From assembly GCF_050876985.1 (NCBI RefSeq), contig NZ_JBPAPP010000001.1: DNA of 64,000 nt, one strand, 5' to 3'. This stretch comes from Halopseudomonas sp002296055. Its GTDB lineage: Bacteria > Pseudomonadota > Gammaproteobacteria > Pseudomonadales > Pseudomonadaceae. A program made the translations under genes and the position numbers. This document shows positions 40,063 through 49,306 of this stretch, piece after piece (position 1 is the first letter of the stretch; each line of letters opens with the position of its first letter). The notes below the pieces were generated by a model. The model had not been told where the DNA came from, searched no databases, and saw only the letters and a list, made by a program, of their open reading frames with translations.

Positions 40063-41457
40063 TCAGTTGGCCAGTAGTTCGCGGCCGCGCTGAACGGCTG
40101 CCAGCACCTGCGCCGGTGCGGTACCGCCGATATGGTCACGGGCGTTGACCGAGCCTTCCAGTGTCAGTACTTCAAACACGTCCTGCTCAATCTGATCGCT
40201 GAAGCGGTGTAGTTCGTCCAGCGACATCTCCGCCAGATCCTTACCTGAATCCACGCCGTACTTCACTGCGTGCCCGACGATCTCGTGGCAGTCGCGGAAC
40301 GGAATACCCTTTCGTACCAGGTAGTCCGCCAGGTCGGTTGCCGTGGAGAAGCCACGCAGGGCTGCTTCGCGCATGGCCTCGACCTTGGGCTCGATGGCCG
40401 GGATCATGTCGGCAAAGGCGCGCAGGCTGTCGCGCAGGGTGTCGACGGCATCGAACAGCGGTTCCTTGTCTTCCTGGTTGTCCTTGTTGTAGGCCAGCGG
40501 CTGGCTCTTCATCAGGGTCAGCAGGCCCATCAGGTGGCCGTACACGCGGCCGGACTTGCCGCGCACCAGCTCGGGTACGTCCGGGTTCTTCTTCTGCGGC
40601 ATGATCGAGGAGCCGGTGCAGAAGCGGTCGGGCAGGGCGATGAAGTTGAACTGCGCGCTGGTCCAGAGCACCAGCTCTTCGGAGAAGCGCGACAGGTGCA
40701 TCATCGCCAGCGCGGCGGCGGCGCAGAATTCGATGGCGAAGTCGCGGTCGGACACGCCGTCCAGCGAGTTGCCGGATACCGCTTCAAAGCCCAGCAGCTC
40801 GCAGGTGATGCTGCGGTCGATCGGGTAGGTGGTGCCAGCCAGTGCGGCCGAGCCCAACGGCATGCGGTTGACCCGCTTGCGGCAGTCGATCAGGCGCTCG
40901 CGGTCGCGTTGCAGCATCTCGAACCAGGCCAGTAGGTGGTGGCCGAAGGTGACCGGCTGCGCAGTCTGCAGGTGGGTAAAGCCGGGCATGATGACCGCGT
41001 TGTGGCGCTCGGCCTGCTCCAGCAGGCCGGTTTGCAGGCGCACCAGCTCGCCGAGGATGACGTCGATTTCCTCGCGCAGCCACAGGCGGATATCGGTGGC
41101 GACCTGGTCGTTGCGTGAGCGGCCGGTGTGCAGCTTCTTGCCGGTGATACCGATGGCTTCGGTCAGCTTGGCCTCAATGTTCATGTGCACGTCTTCGAGG
41201 TCAACGCGCCAGTCGAACCGCCCGGTTTCGATGTCGCCGCGAATGGTGTTTAGCCCCTCGATGATGGTGTCGCGCTCTGCCTCGCTCAGTACGCCCACCT
41301 TGGCCAGCATGGTGGCGTGGGCGATCGAGCCCTGGATGTCGTGCTTGTACAGGCGCTGGTCAAAATCCACCGAGGCGGTGAAACGGGCGACGAAGGCGTC
41401 GACCGGTTCGCTGAACCGGCCACCCCAGGATTGGTTGGTTGTCTTGTCTTGGCTCAT
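40063..41457 (-). CDS. argH: Argininosuccinate lyase
   Basis: A 464-residue fumarase-superfamily lyase that cleaves argininosuccinate to arginine and fumarate, the last step of arginine synthesis. The family signature GSSIMPQKKNPD, the HTGRSRNDQVATD region and the catalytic His in PGFTHLQTAQP are present. ATG 41457 begins MSQDKTTNQSWGGRFSEP, as in Pseudomonas orthologues; a longer frame from 41496 was rejected. It is divergent from algZ with an 87-base gap. Confidence 0.97.
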   Translation of the reverse strand: MSQDKTTNQSWGGRFSEPVDAFVARFTASVDFDQRLYKHDIQGSIAHATMLAKVGVLSEAERDTIIEGLNTIRGDIETGRFDWRVDLEDVHMNIEAKLTEAIGITGKKLHTGRSRNDQVATDIRLWLREEIDVILGELVRLQTGLLEQAERHNAVIMPGFTHLQTAQPVTFGHHLLAWFEMLQRDRERLIDCRKRVNRMPLGSAALAGTTYPIDRSITCELLGFEAVSGNSLDGVSDRDFAIEFCAAAALAMMHLSRFSEELVLWTSAQFNFIALPDRFCTGSSIMPQKKNPDVPELVRGKSGRVYGHLMGLLTLMKSQPLAYNKDNQEDKEPLFDAVDTLRDSLRAFADMIPAIEPKVEAMREAALRGFSTATDLADYLVRKGIPFRDCHEIVGHAVKYGVDSGKDLAEMSLDELHRFSDQIEQDVFEVLTLEGSVNARDHIGGTAPAQVLAAVQRGRELLAN

Positions 41458-41544
41458 GTCTCGGATGGTTCCGCTGCGTGAAGAGGCGCATAGCATAGCA
41501 TTTCACGCTTGCGCGATGGCGGCCGGCTGGCAGACACTGGCGCG

Positions 41545-42648
41545 ATGAAGAACGGATTCTGGACCCTGCTCAAACGCCCCTATGAGGGAGAGGACTTTTT
41601 TCTCCCTGATCTATGCTCGTCCGTGGCTGTTTTTACCCTAGTGGTGCTGGCTCAGCTGATGGTGCTAGTGTGGGTGCTGGCGCAGCCGGCCGAGGGCGGT
41701 TTTGACTGGTTGCAGTTGGCTATGGCCTCGCTCTTCGTGCAGTGGATTGTGTTGTTGTCGGCGGCACTGCTGTGTCGCCTGCGTGGCTGGATGCGGCGGC
41801 GCCCGTTGGGGCTGGCCGTCGCGGCCTGTCACGCGGTGGTTATTGGTCTTACCCTGGTCTTCACGGTGCTGGGGGACTGGGTGGTTTATCGCGGTATGGC
41901 TGGTGCCCTGCACTGGGAAGCCGAGCAACTGCTGCGCCACGGCCTGATCGCGCTGATCATGACCAGCCTGCTACTACGCTACTTCTATCTGCAGCAGCAG
42001 TGGCAGCACCAGCAGCAGGCCGAGCTGCGTGCTAGGCTGCAGGCGCTGCAGTCGCGCATTCGCCCGCACTTTCTATTCAACAGTCTGAACAGCATTGCCA
42101 GCCTGATCGAGGTGGCGCCGGCCAAGGCCGAACAGGCGGTGCTGGATCTCTCCGACCTGTTCCGCGCCAACCTGTCCAGCAGCGAGACCTTGTCTTGCTG
42201 GGGCGAGGAGCGCCGGCTGTGCGAGGGCTACCTGCGTATCGAGCAGTACCGCCTGGGTGAGCGGATGCGCGTGCAGTGGGATGTCGACGCGCTGACCGAC
42301 GATCTGCCAATGCCGCTGCTGACCCTGCAGCCGCTGCTGGAGAACGCGATCCTGCACGGTCTGCAGCCCCTCATCAATGGCGGCGATATCGTGATTCAGG
42401 GCCGTCTGGACGGTGGTGTGGTTGAACTTATGGTGAGCAATACCTGTCCTCAGCAGGACGACTCGCACCAGGGCACACGCATGGCTATGGCCAACATCCG
42501 GGCGCGGTTGCAGGGGTTGTTTGGTGAAGGCGCTGAGCTGAGTGGCTGGCGGCAGGGAGAGTGCTTCTTCAGCAGGCTGGTCTATCCTGTTACACAAGAT
42601 TCAACAACGGCAGAGAAGTCATTATCGAATGAAAGTACTGATCGCTGA
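41545..42648 (+). CDS. algZ: LytS-type sensor histidine kinase AlgZ/FimS
   Basis: A 367-residue membrane kinase. About four to five N-terminal membrane helices fall in residues 25-150, a His_kinase domain carries the phospho-acceptor region RIRPHFLFNSLNS (His175), and an unusual HATPase_c domain shows LQPLLENAILHG. In P. aeruginosa it works with AlgR to control alginate, twitching motility and virulence genes. ATG 41545 was chosen to match the domain start; the ribosome site is weak. The 3' end overlaps algR by 20 bases. Confidence 0.93.
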   Translation: MKNGFWTLLKRPYEGEDFFLPDLCSSVAVFTLVVLAQLMVLVWVLAQPAEGGFDWLQLAMASLFVQWIVLLSAALLCRLRGWMRRRPLGLAVAACHAVVIGLTLVFTVLGDWVVYRGMAGALHWEAEQLLRHGLIALIMTSLLLRYFYLQQQWQHQQQAELRARLQALQSRIRPHFLFNSLNSIASLIEVAPAKAEQAVLDLSDLFRANLSSSETLSCWGEERRLCEGYLRIEQYRLGERMRVQWDVDALTDDLPMPLLTLQPLLENAILHGLQPLINGGDIVIQGRLDGGVVELMVSNTCPQQDDSHQGTRMAMANIRARLQGLFGEGAELSGWRQGECFFSRLVYPVTQDSTTAEKSLSNESTDR

Positions 42649-43378
42649 TGATGAGCCGCTGGCCCGCGAGCGGCTGGCGCGACTGGTTGGTTCGCTGCCG
42701 GGGTACAGGGCGTTGCCCGAGATGGCCAGCAATGGGCACGAGGCCCTGCAACTGGTCGAGGCGCATCATCCCGATATCCTGCTGCTGGACATTCGCATGC
42801 CTGGGCTGGACGGCCTGCAAACCGCCGCCAAGCTGTGCGAGAACGCCGAGTCGCCGGCAGTAGTGTTTTGTACTGCGCACGGTGAATACGCGCTGGATGC
42901 CTTTGCGGTCAGTGCCGTGGGTTACCTGCTCAAGCCGGTGCGCAGCGAGGCCTTGGCCGATGCGCTGGCCAAGGCGCAGAAACCCAATCGCATGCAGCTG
43001 GCCAATCTGGGCAAGGCCGCGGCGCAGCCAGAGGGGGCTGAGGCGCGCAGTCATATCAGTGCGCGCACGCGCAAGGGTATCGAGCTGATCCCGGTTGAGG
43101 ACGTTTTGTATTTCATCGCCGACCACAAGTACGTCACGTTGCGTCATCTGCATGGCGAGGTGCTGCTGGATGAGCCGCTGAAGGCGCTGGAAGAAGAGTT
43201 TGGCGAGCAGTTTGTGCGCATTCACCGTAACGCTCTGGTGGCGCGCAGCCGGATCGAGTGTCTGCAACGGACCGCCATGGGGCATTTTGAGCTGTGCCTC
43301 AAGGGGCTGGATGACGAGTCGCTGACCGTCAGCCGTCGCCACGTGCCGGGTGTGCGGCGCCTGATGGAGCGGCTGTGA
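42629..43378 (+). CDS. algR: LytTR response regulator AlgR
   Basis: A 249-residue regulator. A receiver domain (DDEP at 7-10, phospho-acceptor Asp54 in LLLDIRMPG, switch Lys in YLLKPVR) is joined by a linker to a LytTR DNA-binding domain, visible as IPVEDVLYFIADHKYVTLRH and FVRIHRNALVARSRI. Length and sequence match Pseudomonas AlgR. The start, MKVLIADDEP at 42629, lies inside the end of algZ, so the pair is translationally coupled. GAGAAG is the ribosome site. Confidence 0.96.
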   Translation: MKVLIADDEPLARERLARLVGSLPGYRALPEMASNGHEALQLVEAHHPDILLLDIRMPGLDGLQTAAKLCENAESPAVVFCTAHGEYALDAFAVSAVGYLLKPVRSEALADALAKAQKPNRMQLANLGKAAAQPEGAEARSHISARTRKGIELIPVEDVLYFIADHKYVTLRHLHGEVLLDEPLKALEEEFGEQFVRIHRNALVARSRIECLQRTAMGHFELCLKGLDDESLTVSRRHVPGVRRLMERL

Positions 43379-43456
43379 GGCGGCTGCGACACCCTCCCGC
43401 GTGGATGCCTGTCTGACCATGGCGTATGATGCGACCTGGTTTGAAGCGAGAGTCCC

Positions 43457-44395
43457 ATGAGTCGACATCTGCGAATTGCCACCCGCAAGAGCGCCCTGGC
43501 CCTGTGGCAGGCCGAATACGTAAAGGCGCGCCTCGAACAGTTGGACCCGAGTATCACCGTGTCTCTGGTGCCCATGGTCAGCCGTGGCGATCAACTGCTG
43601 GATTCACCGCTGGCCAAGATTGGCGGTAAGGGCCTGTTCGTCAAGGAGCTGGAAACCGCCATGCTCAACGACGAAGCCGATCTGGCGGTGCACTCCATGA
43701 AAGATGTGCCCATGCAGTTCCCGGACGGTCTCGGGCTGTATGCCATCTGTGAGCGCGAAGACCCGCGCGACGCCTTTGTCTCCAATCATTACGCTGACCT
43801 CGATGCGCTGCCGGCCGGTAGCGTGGTCGGCACTTCCAGCCTGCGCCGGCAGGCGCAGATTATGGCGCGTCGCCCGGATCTGCAGATCCGCTTCCTGCGC
43901 GGCAACGTCAACACCCGCCTGGCCAAGCTCGATGCGGGCGAGTACGACGCTATCGTGCTGGCGACGGCCGGTCTGCTGCGTTTGGGCTTCGATGCGCGTA
44001 TCCGTTACCCGATGCCGCCGGAAGTCAGCCTGCCGGCTGGCGGCCAGGGCGCGGTGGGTATCGAATGCCGCAGTTCGGATACCGAGTTGCAGGCGCTGCT
44101 GGTGCAGTTGAACGACGAGGACAGCGCGCTGCGCGTGCGCGCCGAGCGCGCACTCAACACGCGTCTTAACGGTGGTTGTCAGGTGCCGATTGCCTGTTAC
44201 GCCGAGCGCGAAAATGGCGAGCTGTGGCTGCGTGGGCTGGTCGGCGACCCGGATGGTAAGCGCATGTTGCGTGCTGAGGCGCGCGGATCGGAGGCCGACC
44301 CGGAGACACTGGGTATTGCGGTTGCCGAAGACCTGCTGGCCCAGGGCGCACAGGCCATCCTGGATGCAGTGTACGAGGAGGCGCCGCCGCGGTGA
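43457..44395 (+). CDS. hemC: Hydroxymethylbilane synthase (porphobilinogen deaminase)
   Basis: A 312-residue enzyme that condenses four porphobilinogens into hydroxymethylbilane in heme/corrin synthesis. The dipyrromethane cofactor Cys is Cys241 in TRLNGGCQVPIACYAE. The N-terminal RIATRKSALALWQAEYVK and the SMKDVPMQFPDGL active-site segment are intact. It starts the hemC-D-X-Y operon; its stop overlaps hemD by four bases (GTGA). Confidence 0.97.
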   Translation: MSRHLRIATRKSALALWQAEYVKARLEQLDPSITVSLVPMVSRGDQLLDSPLAKIGGKGLFVKELETAMLNDEADLAVHSMKDVPMQFPDGLGLYAICEREDPRDAFVSNHYADLDALPAGSVVGTSSLRRQAQIMARRPDLQIRFLRGNVNTRLAKLDAGEYDAIVLATAGLLRLGFDARIRYPMPPEVSLPAGGQGAVGIECRSSDTELQALLVQLNDEDSALRVRAERALNTRLNGGCQVPIACYAERENGELWLRGLVGDPDGKRMLRAEARGSEADPETLGIAVAEDLLAQGAQAILDAVYEEAPPR

Positions 44396-45147
44396 GCCGC
44401 TGCCTGCTGCTGACCCGCCAGCCGGCGGAGAACCAGCGACTGGCTGCACGACTGGCCGAGCACGGTGTCAGAACCAGCAGCCTGCCGCTGCTGACGCTCG
44501 AACCCTGCGCCGAGGTGCCGTCAGAGCGTCAGCGCATGCTTGATCTGGATCTGTATCAGGCGGTAGTGGTGGTTAGCCCGGTGGCGGCCCGTCTGGGGCT
44601 GGAACGGCTTGACCACTATTGGCCGCAGCCGCCGGTGGGTATCGAATGGTTGGCGGTGGGCGCCGGCACGGCGCAGGTGCTGCGCGATTATGGTTTGCCG
44701 GCCCGCTGCCCGCAGCAAGGCCAGGATAGCGAGGCGCTGTTGGCAATGCCCCTGTGGCAGCCGCTGTTGGCGCGCGCGGATCTGCGCGTGTTGATCTGGC
44801 GCGGTGAGGACGGGCGCGAGCATCTGGCCGAGCAGTTGCGTCAGGCCGGGGCGCGGGTCGATTACCTGCCGCTCTATGCGCGCCGCATGCCGGCCGAGCT
44901 GGAACGGCAGTTGCTGGCGCTGGCGCCGCAGGTCGATCGCATTGTGCTGCTCAGCGTACAAGCGCTGCGGCATTGGCGCGATGCTGCCGGCCAGCAGTGG
45001 GCGGTGCAGCGGCACTGGCGCTGTTTTGTGGCAAGTGAGCGTATTGCGGCGCAGGCCCGCGAGTGGGGCTGCACGGATGTAGTAACCTGTCGGGGTGCAG
45101 ATGACGCGGCCGTTGCGGCGGCCGTGCTGGCAGATTCGTCGGGATGA
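44392..45147 (+). CDS. hemD: Uroporphyrinogen-III synthase
   Basis: A 251-residue protein of the poorly conserved HemD family that cyclises hydroxymethylbilane with ring D inversion. The two-lobed pattern is recognisable from LLLTRQPAENQRLAARL at the start, VGAGTAQVLRDYGL in the middle and WRCFVASERIAAQAREWG near the end. The start is GTG at 44392, overlapping the hemC stop. Identification rests on these blocks plus synteny. The stop overlaps hemX (ATGA). Confidence 0.93.
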   Translation: MSRCLLLTRQPAENQRLAARLAEHGVRTSSLPLLTLEPCAEVPSERQRMLDLDLYQAVVVVSPVAARLGLERLDHYWPQPPVGIEWLAVGAGTAQVLRDYGLPARCPQQGQDSEALLAMPLWQPLLARADLRVLIWRGEDGREHLAEQLRQAGARVDYLPLYARRMPAELERQLLALAPQVDRIVLLSVQALRHWRDAAGQQWAVQRHWRCFVASERIAAQAREWGCTDVVTCRGADDAAVAAAVLADSSG

Positions 45148-46307
45148 CAAAGGGGAAGCGCGTGGAACCGAGCGAAGCGAACAACAAGACGGAGCAAAAG
45201 CCAGTGGCTGGGGCGGCTCAAGAGAAGCCGGCCGATACGACCAGCAGTGCGGCTGGCGCGGGCAAGCCGAAGCCAGCGACCAAGTCGGCCAAGGGCGGCG
45301 GCGGACGTGGCATCAGCCTGCTGGCCTTGTTGCTGGCCTTGCTCGCCCTGGCCGCCTCGGGCTGGCAGTGGTGGCAAGCGCATAGCGTGCAGCAAGCGCA
45401 GCGCGATGCGTTGGCGCAACAGCAACGCGAGCTGCAGAGTGCCGGCGGTCGGCTGAGTCAGCGATTGGAAGGCCTGCCACGCGCCGACGACTGGCAAGCG
45501 GCCAAGCAACTGATCGCCGAGATGCAGCGTAGTCAACAGGCGTTGGCCGAGCGTCTTGAGGTGTTGCAGGGCGACGGTCGCGAGGAATGGAAGCTGGCAG
45601 AAGCGCAGTATCTGTTGCGACTCGCCGCGTTGCGCTTGCAGGCAGTGCAAGATGTTCCGGCCGCCCGCGAGCTACTGGAAACCGTCGACGGTATCCTCAA
45701 GTCCATGCCCGACAGTGGCTTGTACGGTGTGCGTGAGCAGCTGGCCGGCTACCAGGCCGAGCTGGAAGGCCTGCCCGAGCTGGACCGTGCCGGGGTGTTC
45801 CTGCGTCTTGGCGCTTTGCGCGACCAGGTCAATCGCCTGGTCGCCCTGCCGGTGCCTGAGTTTGATCCGACCGAAGTTACCCCGGAAGAAGAGTACGCCG
45901 ACCGGCTGCAGCGCCGCGATCGTTGGGACCGCGTGCTGATGCGCCTGGAACGCTACGTGCGTGTCGACTTCCAGCGCGGCAAGGTCATCACCCCGCTGCT
46001 CGACGAAGCCGAGATGCAGCGCGTTCGACGCACCCTACAGCTGACGCTGGAGCAGGCCCAGTGGGCAGCGTTGCGTGGTGAGGAAACCGTGTATCAGGCC
46101 AGTCTGACGCGTGCCGAACAGATTCTGGGGCAGTATTTTGAATTGGAGAATCCCAAGGTGCAGGCCATGCAAAGCCAGTTGCAGGGGTTGCATGAGCGCG
46201 CGGTGAGCCTGTCAGTGCCGGATCTTGCGCCGCTGCAACAGAGCCTGGTCAATTACCTGCAGAGCCGCCGCAGCAATGCACCGGCCGAGGAGGCGGCGGA
46301 TGAGTAA
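45144..46307 (+). CDS. hemX: HemX family membrane protein
   Basis: A 387-residue protein. A charged, low-complexity Lys/Ala/Pro-rich cytoplasmic N terminus (1-55) is followed by one membrane helix (about 57-77) and a long alpha-helical, Gln-rich periplasmic domain with coiled-coil character. It is annotated in many genomes as a uroporphyrinogen-III C-methyltransferase, but no methyltransferase domain is visible; the HemX role in heme synthesis is unproven. ATGA overlap with hemD and an eight-base overlap with hemY show tight coupling. Confidence 0.92.
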   Translation: MTKGKRVEPSEANNKTEQKPVAGAAQEKPADTTSSAAGAGKPKPATKSAKGGGGRGISLLALLLALLALAASGWQWWQAHSVQQAQRDALAQQQRELQSAGGRLSQRLEGLPRADDWQAAKQLIAEMQRSQQALAERLEVLQGDGREEWKLAEAQYLLRLAALRLQAVQDVPAARELLETVDGILKSMPDSGLYGVREQLAGYQAELEGLPELDRAGVFLRLGALRDQVNRLVALPVPEFDPTEVTPEEEYADRLQRRDRWDRVLMRLERYVRVDFQRGKVITPLLDEAEMQRVRRTLQLTLEQAQWAALRGEETVYQASLTRAEQILGQYFELENPKVQAMQSQLQGLHERAVSLSVPDLAPLQQSLVNYLQSRRSNAPAEEAADE

Positions 46308-47529
46308 AAGTTATGTCGCCATCCTGCTGGTGGTGTTGGTTGCTTCCCTGCTGGGCATGGCTATCGCCCAGGACCCCGGGTACCTGCTGATTGCCTGGCG
46401 GCACTTTTCTATTGAAACCAGCGTGTGGGTTGGTCTGGGCTTTTTGCTGGCCTTCTGGCTGCTGCTGATGCTCACCCGCACCTTGGTGCGGGCGCTGACC
46501 GCGTCTGGCCGGCGTCTTAACCCCTGGTCCTCCCGCAACCTGCAAAATCGCGCGAATCTGCTGGCGACACGTGGCCTGCTGGAGTTTGCCGAAGGGCATT
46601 GGCAGCAAGCGCTTAGGCTGCTCAAGCGCTCGGCGCCGCATGCCGAGTTGCCGTTGATCAACTATCTGGCCGCCGCCCGTGCCGCCAATGAGCTGGAAGA
46701 CTACCCCGAGTGCGACGCCCTGCTGCGCGAGGCGCACGAGACGACGCCCAAGGCAGACGTTGCCATTGCCGTTACCCAGGCGCAGCTGCAGATTGCCCGC
46801 GGTCAGCTGGAGCAGGCGCTCGCCACTCTGACGCGCCTGCGTAAGGAGCACCCCAAACACCTGTACGCCCTCAAGCTGTTGAGTCAGGTGCATGTGCGCC
46901 TGGAAGACTGGCACAGCCTGCTCGACCTGCTACCCGAGTTGCGCCGGCACAAGGTGCTGCGCGAAGACGAACAGCAGGCGTTGGAGCGGCAAGTGCATGT
47001 GGCTTTGCTGGCCCAGGCCGGTCAACGCACCGCGTCAGTAGACAGTGATCCGGCAAGTCTGGTGATCGCCGCCTGGGAGCGCATGCCCAAACGGCTGCGT
47101 GAAGATCCTGAGCTGGTCGAGGCCTATGCCCTGCAGTTGCGCAACCGTGGCCGTGATGAACTGGCTGAGGAGGCGTTGCGTCAGGCAGTGCAGCACCAGT
47201 TCAATGAGCGGCTGGTCAATCTTTACGGGTTGCTCAAGGGCAAAGACGTGGCGCGTCAGTTGGCCACCGCCGAGCAATGGCTGACGCAGCATCCGCACAA
47301 CGCGAGCCTGCTGCTGGCCGCCGGGCGGCTGGCCCAGCGTAACAGCCTGTGGGGTAAGGCGCGTGACTACCTGGAGGCAAGTTTCTCTAGCCGTCGGGAT
47401 ATTCAGACCTGTGCCGAACTGGCGCGTCTTCAGGAACGCATGGGCGATTCCGGCGCCGCCGAGCGAACCTTGCGTGACGGCTTTGAGATGATTGAAGACC
47501 AATTGCCCGCACTGCCTCTGCCCGAGTGA
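46300..47529 (+). CDS. hemY: HemY family protein (membrane-anchored TPR protein)
   Basis: A 409-residue protein. Two membrane helices (about 6-20 and 42-62) are followed by a HemY_N region with SSRNLQNRANLLATRGLLEFAEG, then tetratricopeptide-like helical repeats to the C terminus. The proteobacterial HemY is unrelated to the Bacillus protoporphyrinogen oxidase of the same name. ATG 46300 overlaps the hemX stop. It is the last gene of the heme operon and ends nine bases from a convergent gene, with no visible terminator between them. Confidence 0.92.
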   Translation: MSKSYVAILLVVLVASLLGMAIAQDPGYLLIAWRHFSIETSVWVGLGFLLAFWLLLMLTRTLVRALTASGRRLNPWSSRNLQNRANLLATRGLLEFAEGHWQQALRLLKRSAPHAELPLINYLAAARAANELEDYPECDALLREAHETTPKADVAIAVTQAQLQIARGQLEQALATLTRLRKEHPKHLYALKLLSQVHVRLEDWHSLLDLLPELRRHKVLREDEQQALERQVHVALLAQAGQRTASVDSDPASLVIAAWERMPKRLREDPELVEAYALQLRNRGRDELAEEALRQAVQHQFNERLVNLYGLLKGKDVARQLATAEQWLTQHPHNASLLLAAGRLAQRNSLWGKARDYLEASFSSRRDIQTCAELARLQERMGDSGAAERTLRDGFEMIEDQLPALPLPE

Positions 47530-47538
47530 GCGGCGTGC

Positions 47539-48240
47539 TTAGCGCTTGAATTCGCGCAGCGCCTGGTTGAGCTGACGCCGGGCCTGCTCGGCGTCGGGGC
47601 CACCCACAAAGCACACATGCAAGCTCAGCTCGCCGAGCAGTCTGGGAGCAAATGCCAGCTGGTCGGCGCCGCCGTGCAGTTCCTCTGAGGCGTCCAGCCA
47701 GTACTGCATGACGGCCTCATCAACCACCACCAGGTCCAGCCGCCCATACAGCAGTTTCAGCAGGTTGAGCTGATCGCTGGTGGACTCCTCTACCTGCAAG
47801 ACGCCGTGCGCGACGGCCTGATCAAAGGCCGGCGTGTTGCGGTAGCCGCTGACCACGCCAATACGATAGCGCGCCAGATCGGTCAGTTGCTGCCAGTTCA
47901 GCGGTTCGCTGCTGCGGTGAGCCAGGCCCAGACGGCTGGTGCCCAGGCTGTCTGAATACGCACAGGGCAGATCCGGAGCGCGGTACTCGGGAAAGTAGCC
48001 AAGGGTTTCGGGTTCACTAATGGCCGTTTTGACGGCTCGATTCCAAGGCAGAAAGCGGATCTTCAGGGGGATGTTTTGCTGCTCAAGCGCGCCGCGCAGC
48101 AGGCTGGGCAGTTGGCCTTGCCCCGGGAGCGCTTCGCTGGTGTAGGGTGGCCACTCAAGGCTGTTCAGCTCAACGGCGCTGATAGGGCTGGCGCAGAGCC
48201 AAAGCCCGAGCAACCAGCTTGAGTACGGCAATGCTCGCAT
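47539..48240 (-). CDS. Periplasmic SBP_bac_3-type substrate-binding protein
   Basis: A 233-residue protein with a signal peptide (about 1-21, cut after SAVE or ISA). The compact two-lobe binding fold begins LNSLEWPPYTSEALPGQGQ and continues with FLPWNRAVKTA and YRIGVVSGYRNTPAFD, followed by LLYGRLDLVVVDEAVMQY. This subtype is common in Pseudomonas as orphan binding proteins with no ABC partner. Ligand and partner are unknown. ATG 48240 was preferred because the signal sequence begins there; the longer frame overlaps the reductase gene. Confidence 0.85.
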   Translation of the reverse strand: MRALPYSSWLLGLWLCASPISAVELNSLEWPPYTSEALPGQGQLPSLLRGALEQQNIPLKIRFLPWNRAVKTAISEPETLGYFPEYRAPDLPCAYSDSLGTSRLGLAHRSSEPLNWQQLTDLARYRIGVVSGYRNTPAFDQAVAHGVLQVEESTSDQLNLLKLLYGRLDLVVVDEAVMQYWLDASEELHGGADQLAFAPRLLGELSLHVCFVGGPDAEQARRQLNQALREFKR

Positions 48241-48334
48241 GTCGCGTGCCCCCAATAGCGGCGAATTCGACTGCCCAGCCGCGCTGGTCGGGCTGCGCAG
48301 GTTTTCGTCAGTATAGGGAGGCTGGCGAGTGCTG

Positions 48335-49306
48335 TCAGCGTGGCGCGTAGGCGAAAGCGTCAGCCTGCATCTGTTGCTCCGGCATGCCGGCTGCGACCAG
48401 TGCATCCAGGGTGGCGTACACCATGGGCGGTGAGCCGCTGACCACAAAACGGTAGTCGGCCAGATCGGCAATGTCCTCGCACACGGCCTGATGCAGCAGG
48501 CCCTGGCGACCGCTCCACTCAGCCTGGTCGCTGACAACGCGGTGCAGATACAGGTTGGGAGCCTGCTCCCAGCGCTGCCAGTGCGGCGCGTTGTACAGGT
48601 CGTCGCTGTGGCGTACGCCCCAATACAGGTGAATCGGCTGGGTAACGCCCTGCTGCAGGCAGTCCTCGATGATGCTCTGCATCTGTGCCAGGCCGGTGCC
48701 GGCCGCTATCAGTACCAGCGGCTGGGTGGGAGCAGCAGTCAGGCAGGCGTCGCCGAACGGCACCTGTACGCGCGCGATGCGGTGGTGCTGCAGGTAGTCG
48801 ATGACGGCCTGGGTCAGCGGGTCACGGGTGAGAATGTGCAGCTCAATTATGCGCTCCTCTCCCGGTGCCGAGGCGATGGAGAAGGCCGCCGGTTCAGCGC
48901 CCTCGCGCTCCAGCAACAGATACTGGCCAGGGTAGTAGCGCAGTGGTTTGCCAGCCGGCGTGCGCAGGCGCACGCGCCAGACATCACCCCCCATCTCGCT
49001 GCACTCCACCACTTGGCAGGCCAGCGAGCGCACCGGTAGCTGCCCCGGCGCCAAGACGCCTTCCCAGTGCAGGGTGCAGTCCTCCAGTGGCGTGGCAACG
49101 CAGGTGTAAATCTCGTCGCCGGCCTGGCCTTCGCGCTCGCCGGGCAGGCTGACGCGTCCTTTCAACAGTACCGCCGTGCAGACATGACAGTTGCCGTTAC
49201 GGCAGCTGTTGGGGGCATCAAAGCCCTGGCGGCGTGCGGCGGCAAGAATGGTCTCGCCGGCTTCGGTCTCCAGGCTCAGGTCGCCCGGCTCCAGTATTAC
49301 TCTCAT
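48335..49306 (-). CDS. Ferredoxin-type FAD/NAD(P)H oxidoreductase (CDP-6-deoxy-glucoseen reductase family)
   Basis: A 323-residue three-domain electron-transfer protein. An N-terminal plant-type [2Fe-2S] ferredoxin has the Cys cluster CRNGNCHVCTAV and a fourth Cys in YTCVA. It is followed by an FAD domain with RYYPGQYLLLE and FSIAS, and an NAD(P) domain with LIAAGTGLAQMQSI and VSGSPPMVYATLDAL. The name comes from the ascarylose enzyme; in pseudomonads the gene beside ubiD more likely serves a quinone- or flavin-related reduction. Its start codon directly abuts the ubiD stop, so the two are coupled. Confidence 0.88.
   Translation of the reverse strand: MRVILEPGDLSLETEAGETILAAARRQGFDAPNSCRNGNCHVCTAVLLKGRVSLPGEREGQAGDEIYTCVATPLEDCTLHWEGVLAPGQLPVRSLACQVVECSEMGGDVWRVRLRTPAGKPLRYYPGQYLLLEREGAEPAAFSIASAPGEERIIELHILTRDPLTQAVIDYLQHHRIARVQVPFGDACLTAAPTQPLVLIAAGTGLAQMQSIIEDCLQQGVTQPIHLYWGVRHSDDLYNAPHWQRWEQAPNLYLHRVVSDQAEWSGRQGLLHQAVCEDIADLADYRFVVSGSPPMVYATLDALVAAGMPEQQMQADAFAYAPR

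Noticed and set aside
45144..46307. HemX called as a uroporphyrinogen-III C-methyltransferase
   Set aside because: The sequence has a single membrane anchor and a helical Gln-rich domain, with no SAM-binding methyltransferase motifs; the enzyme name seen in databases is not supported.
48335..49306. Ferredoxin reductase called as an ascarylose (CDP-dideoxysugar) biosynthesis enzyme
   Set aside because: No sugar-nucleotide genes are nearby, and the context (ubiD) fits a general electron-transfer role; only the domain family is supported.
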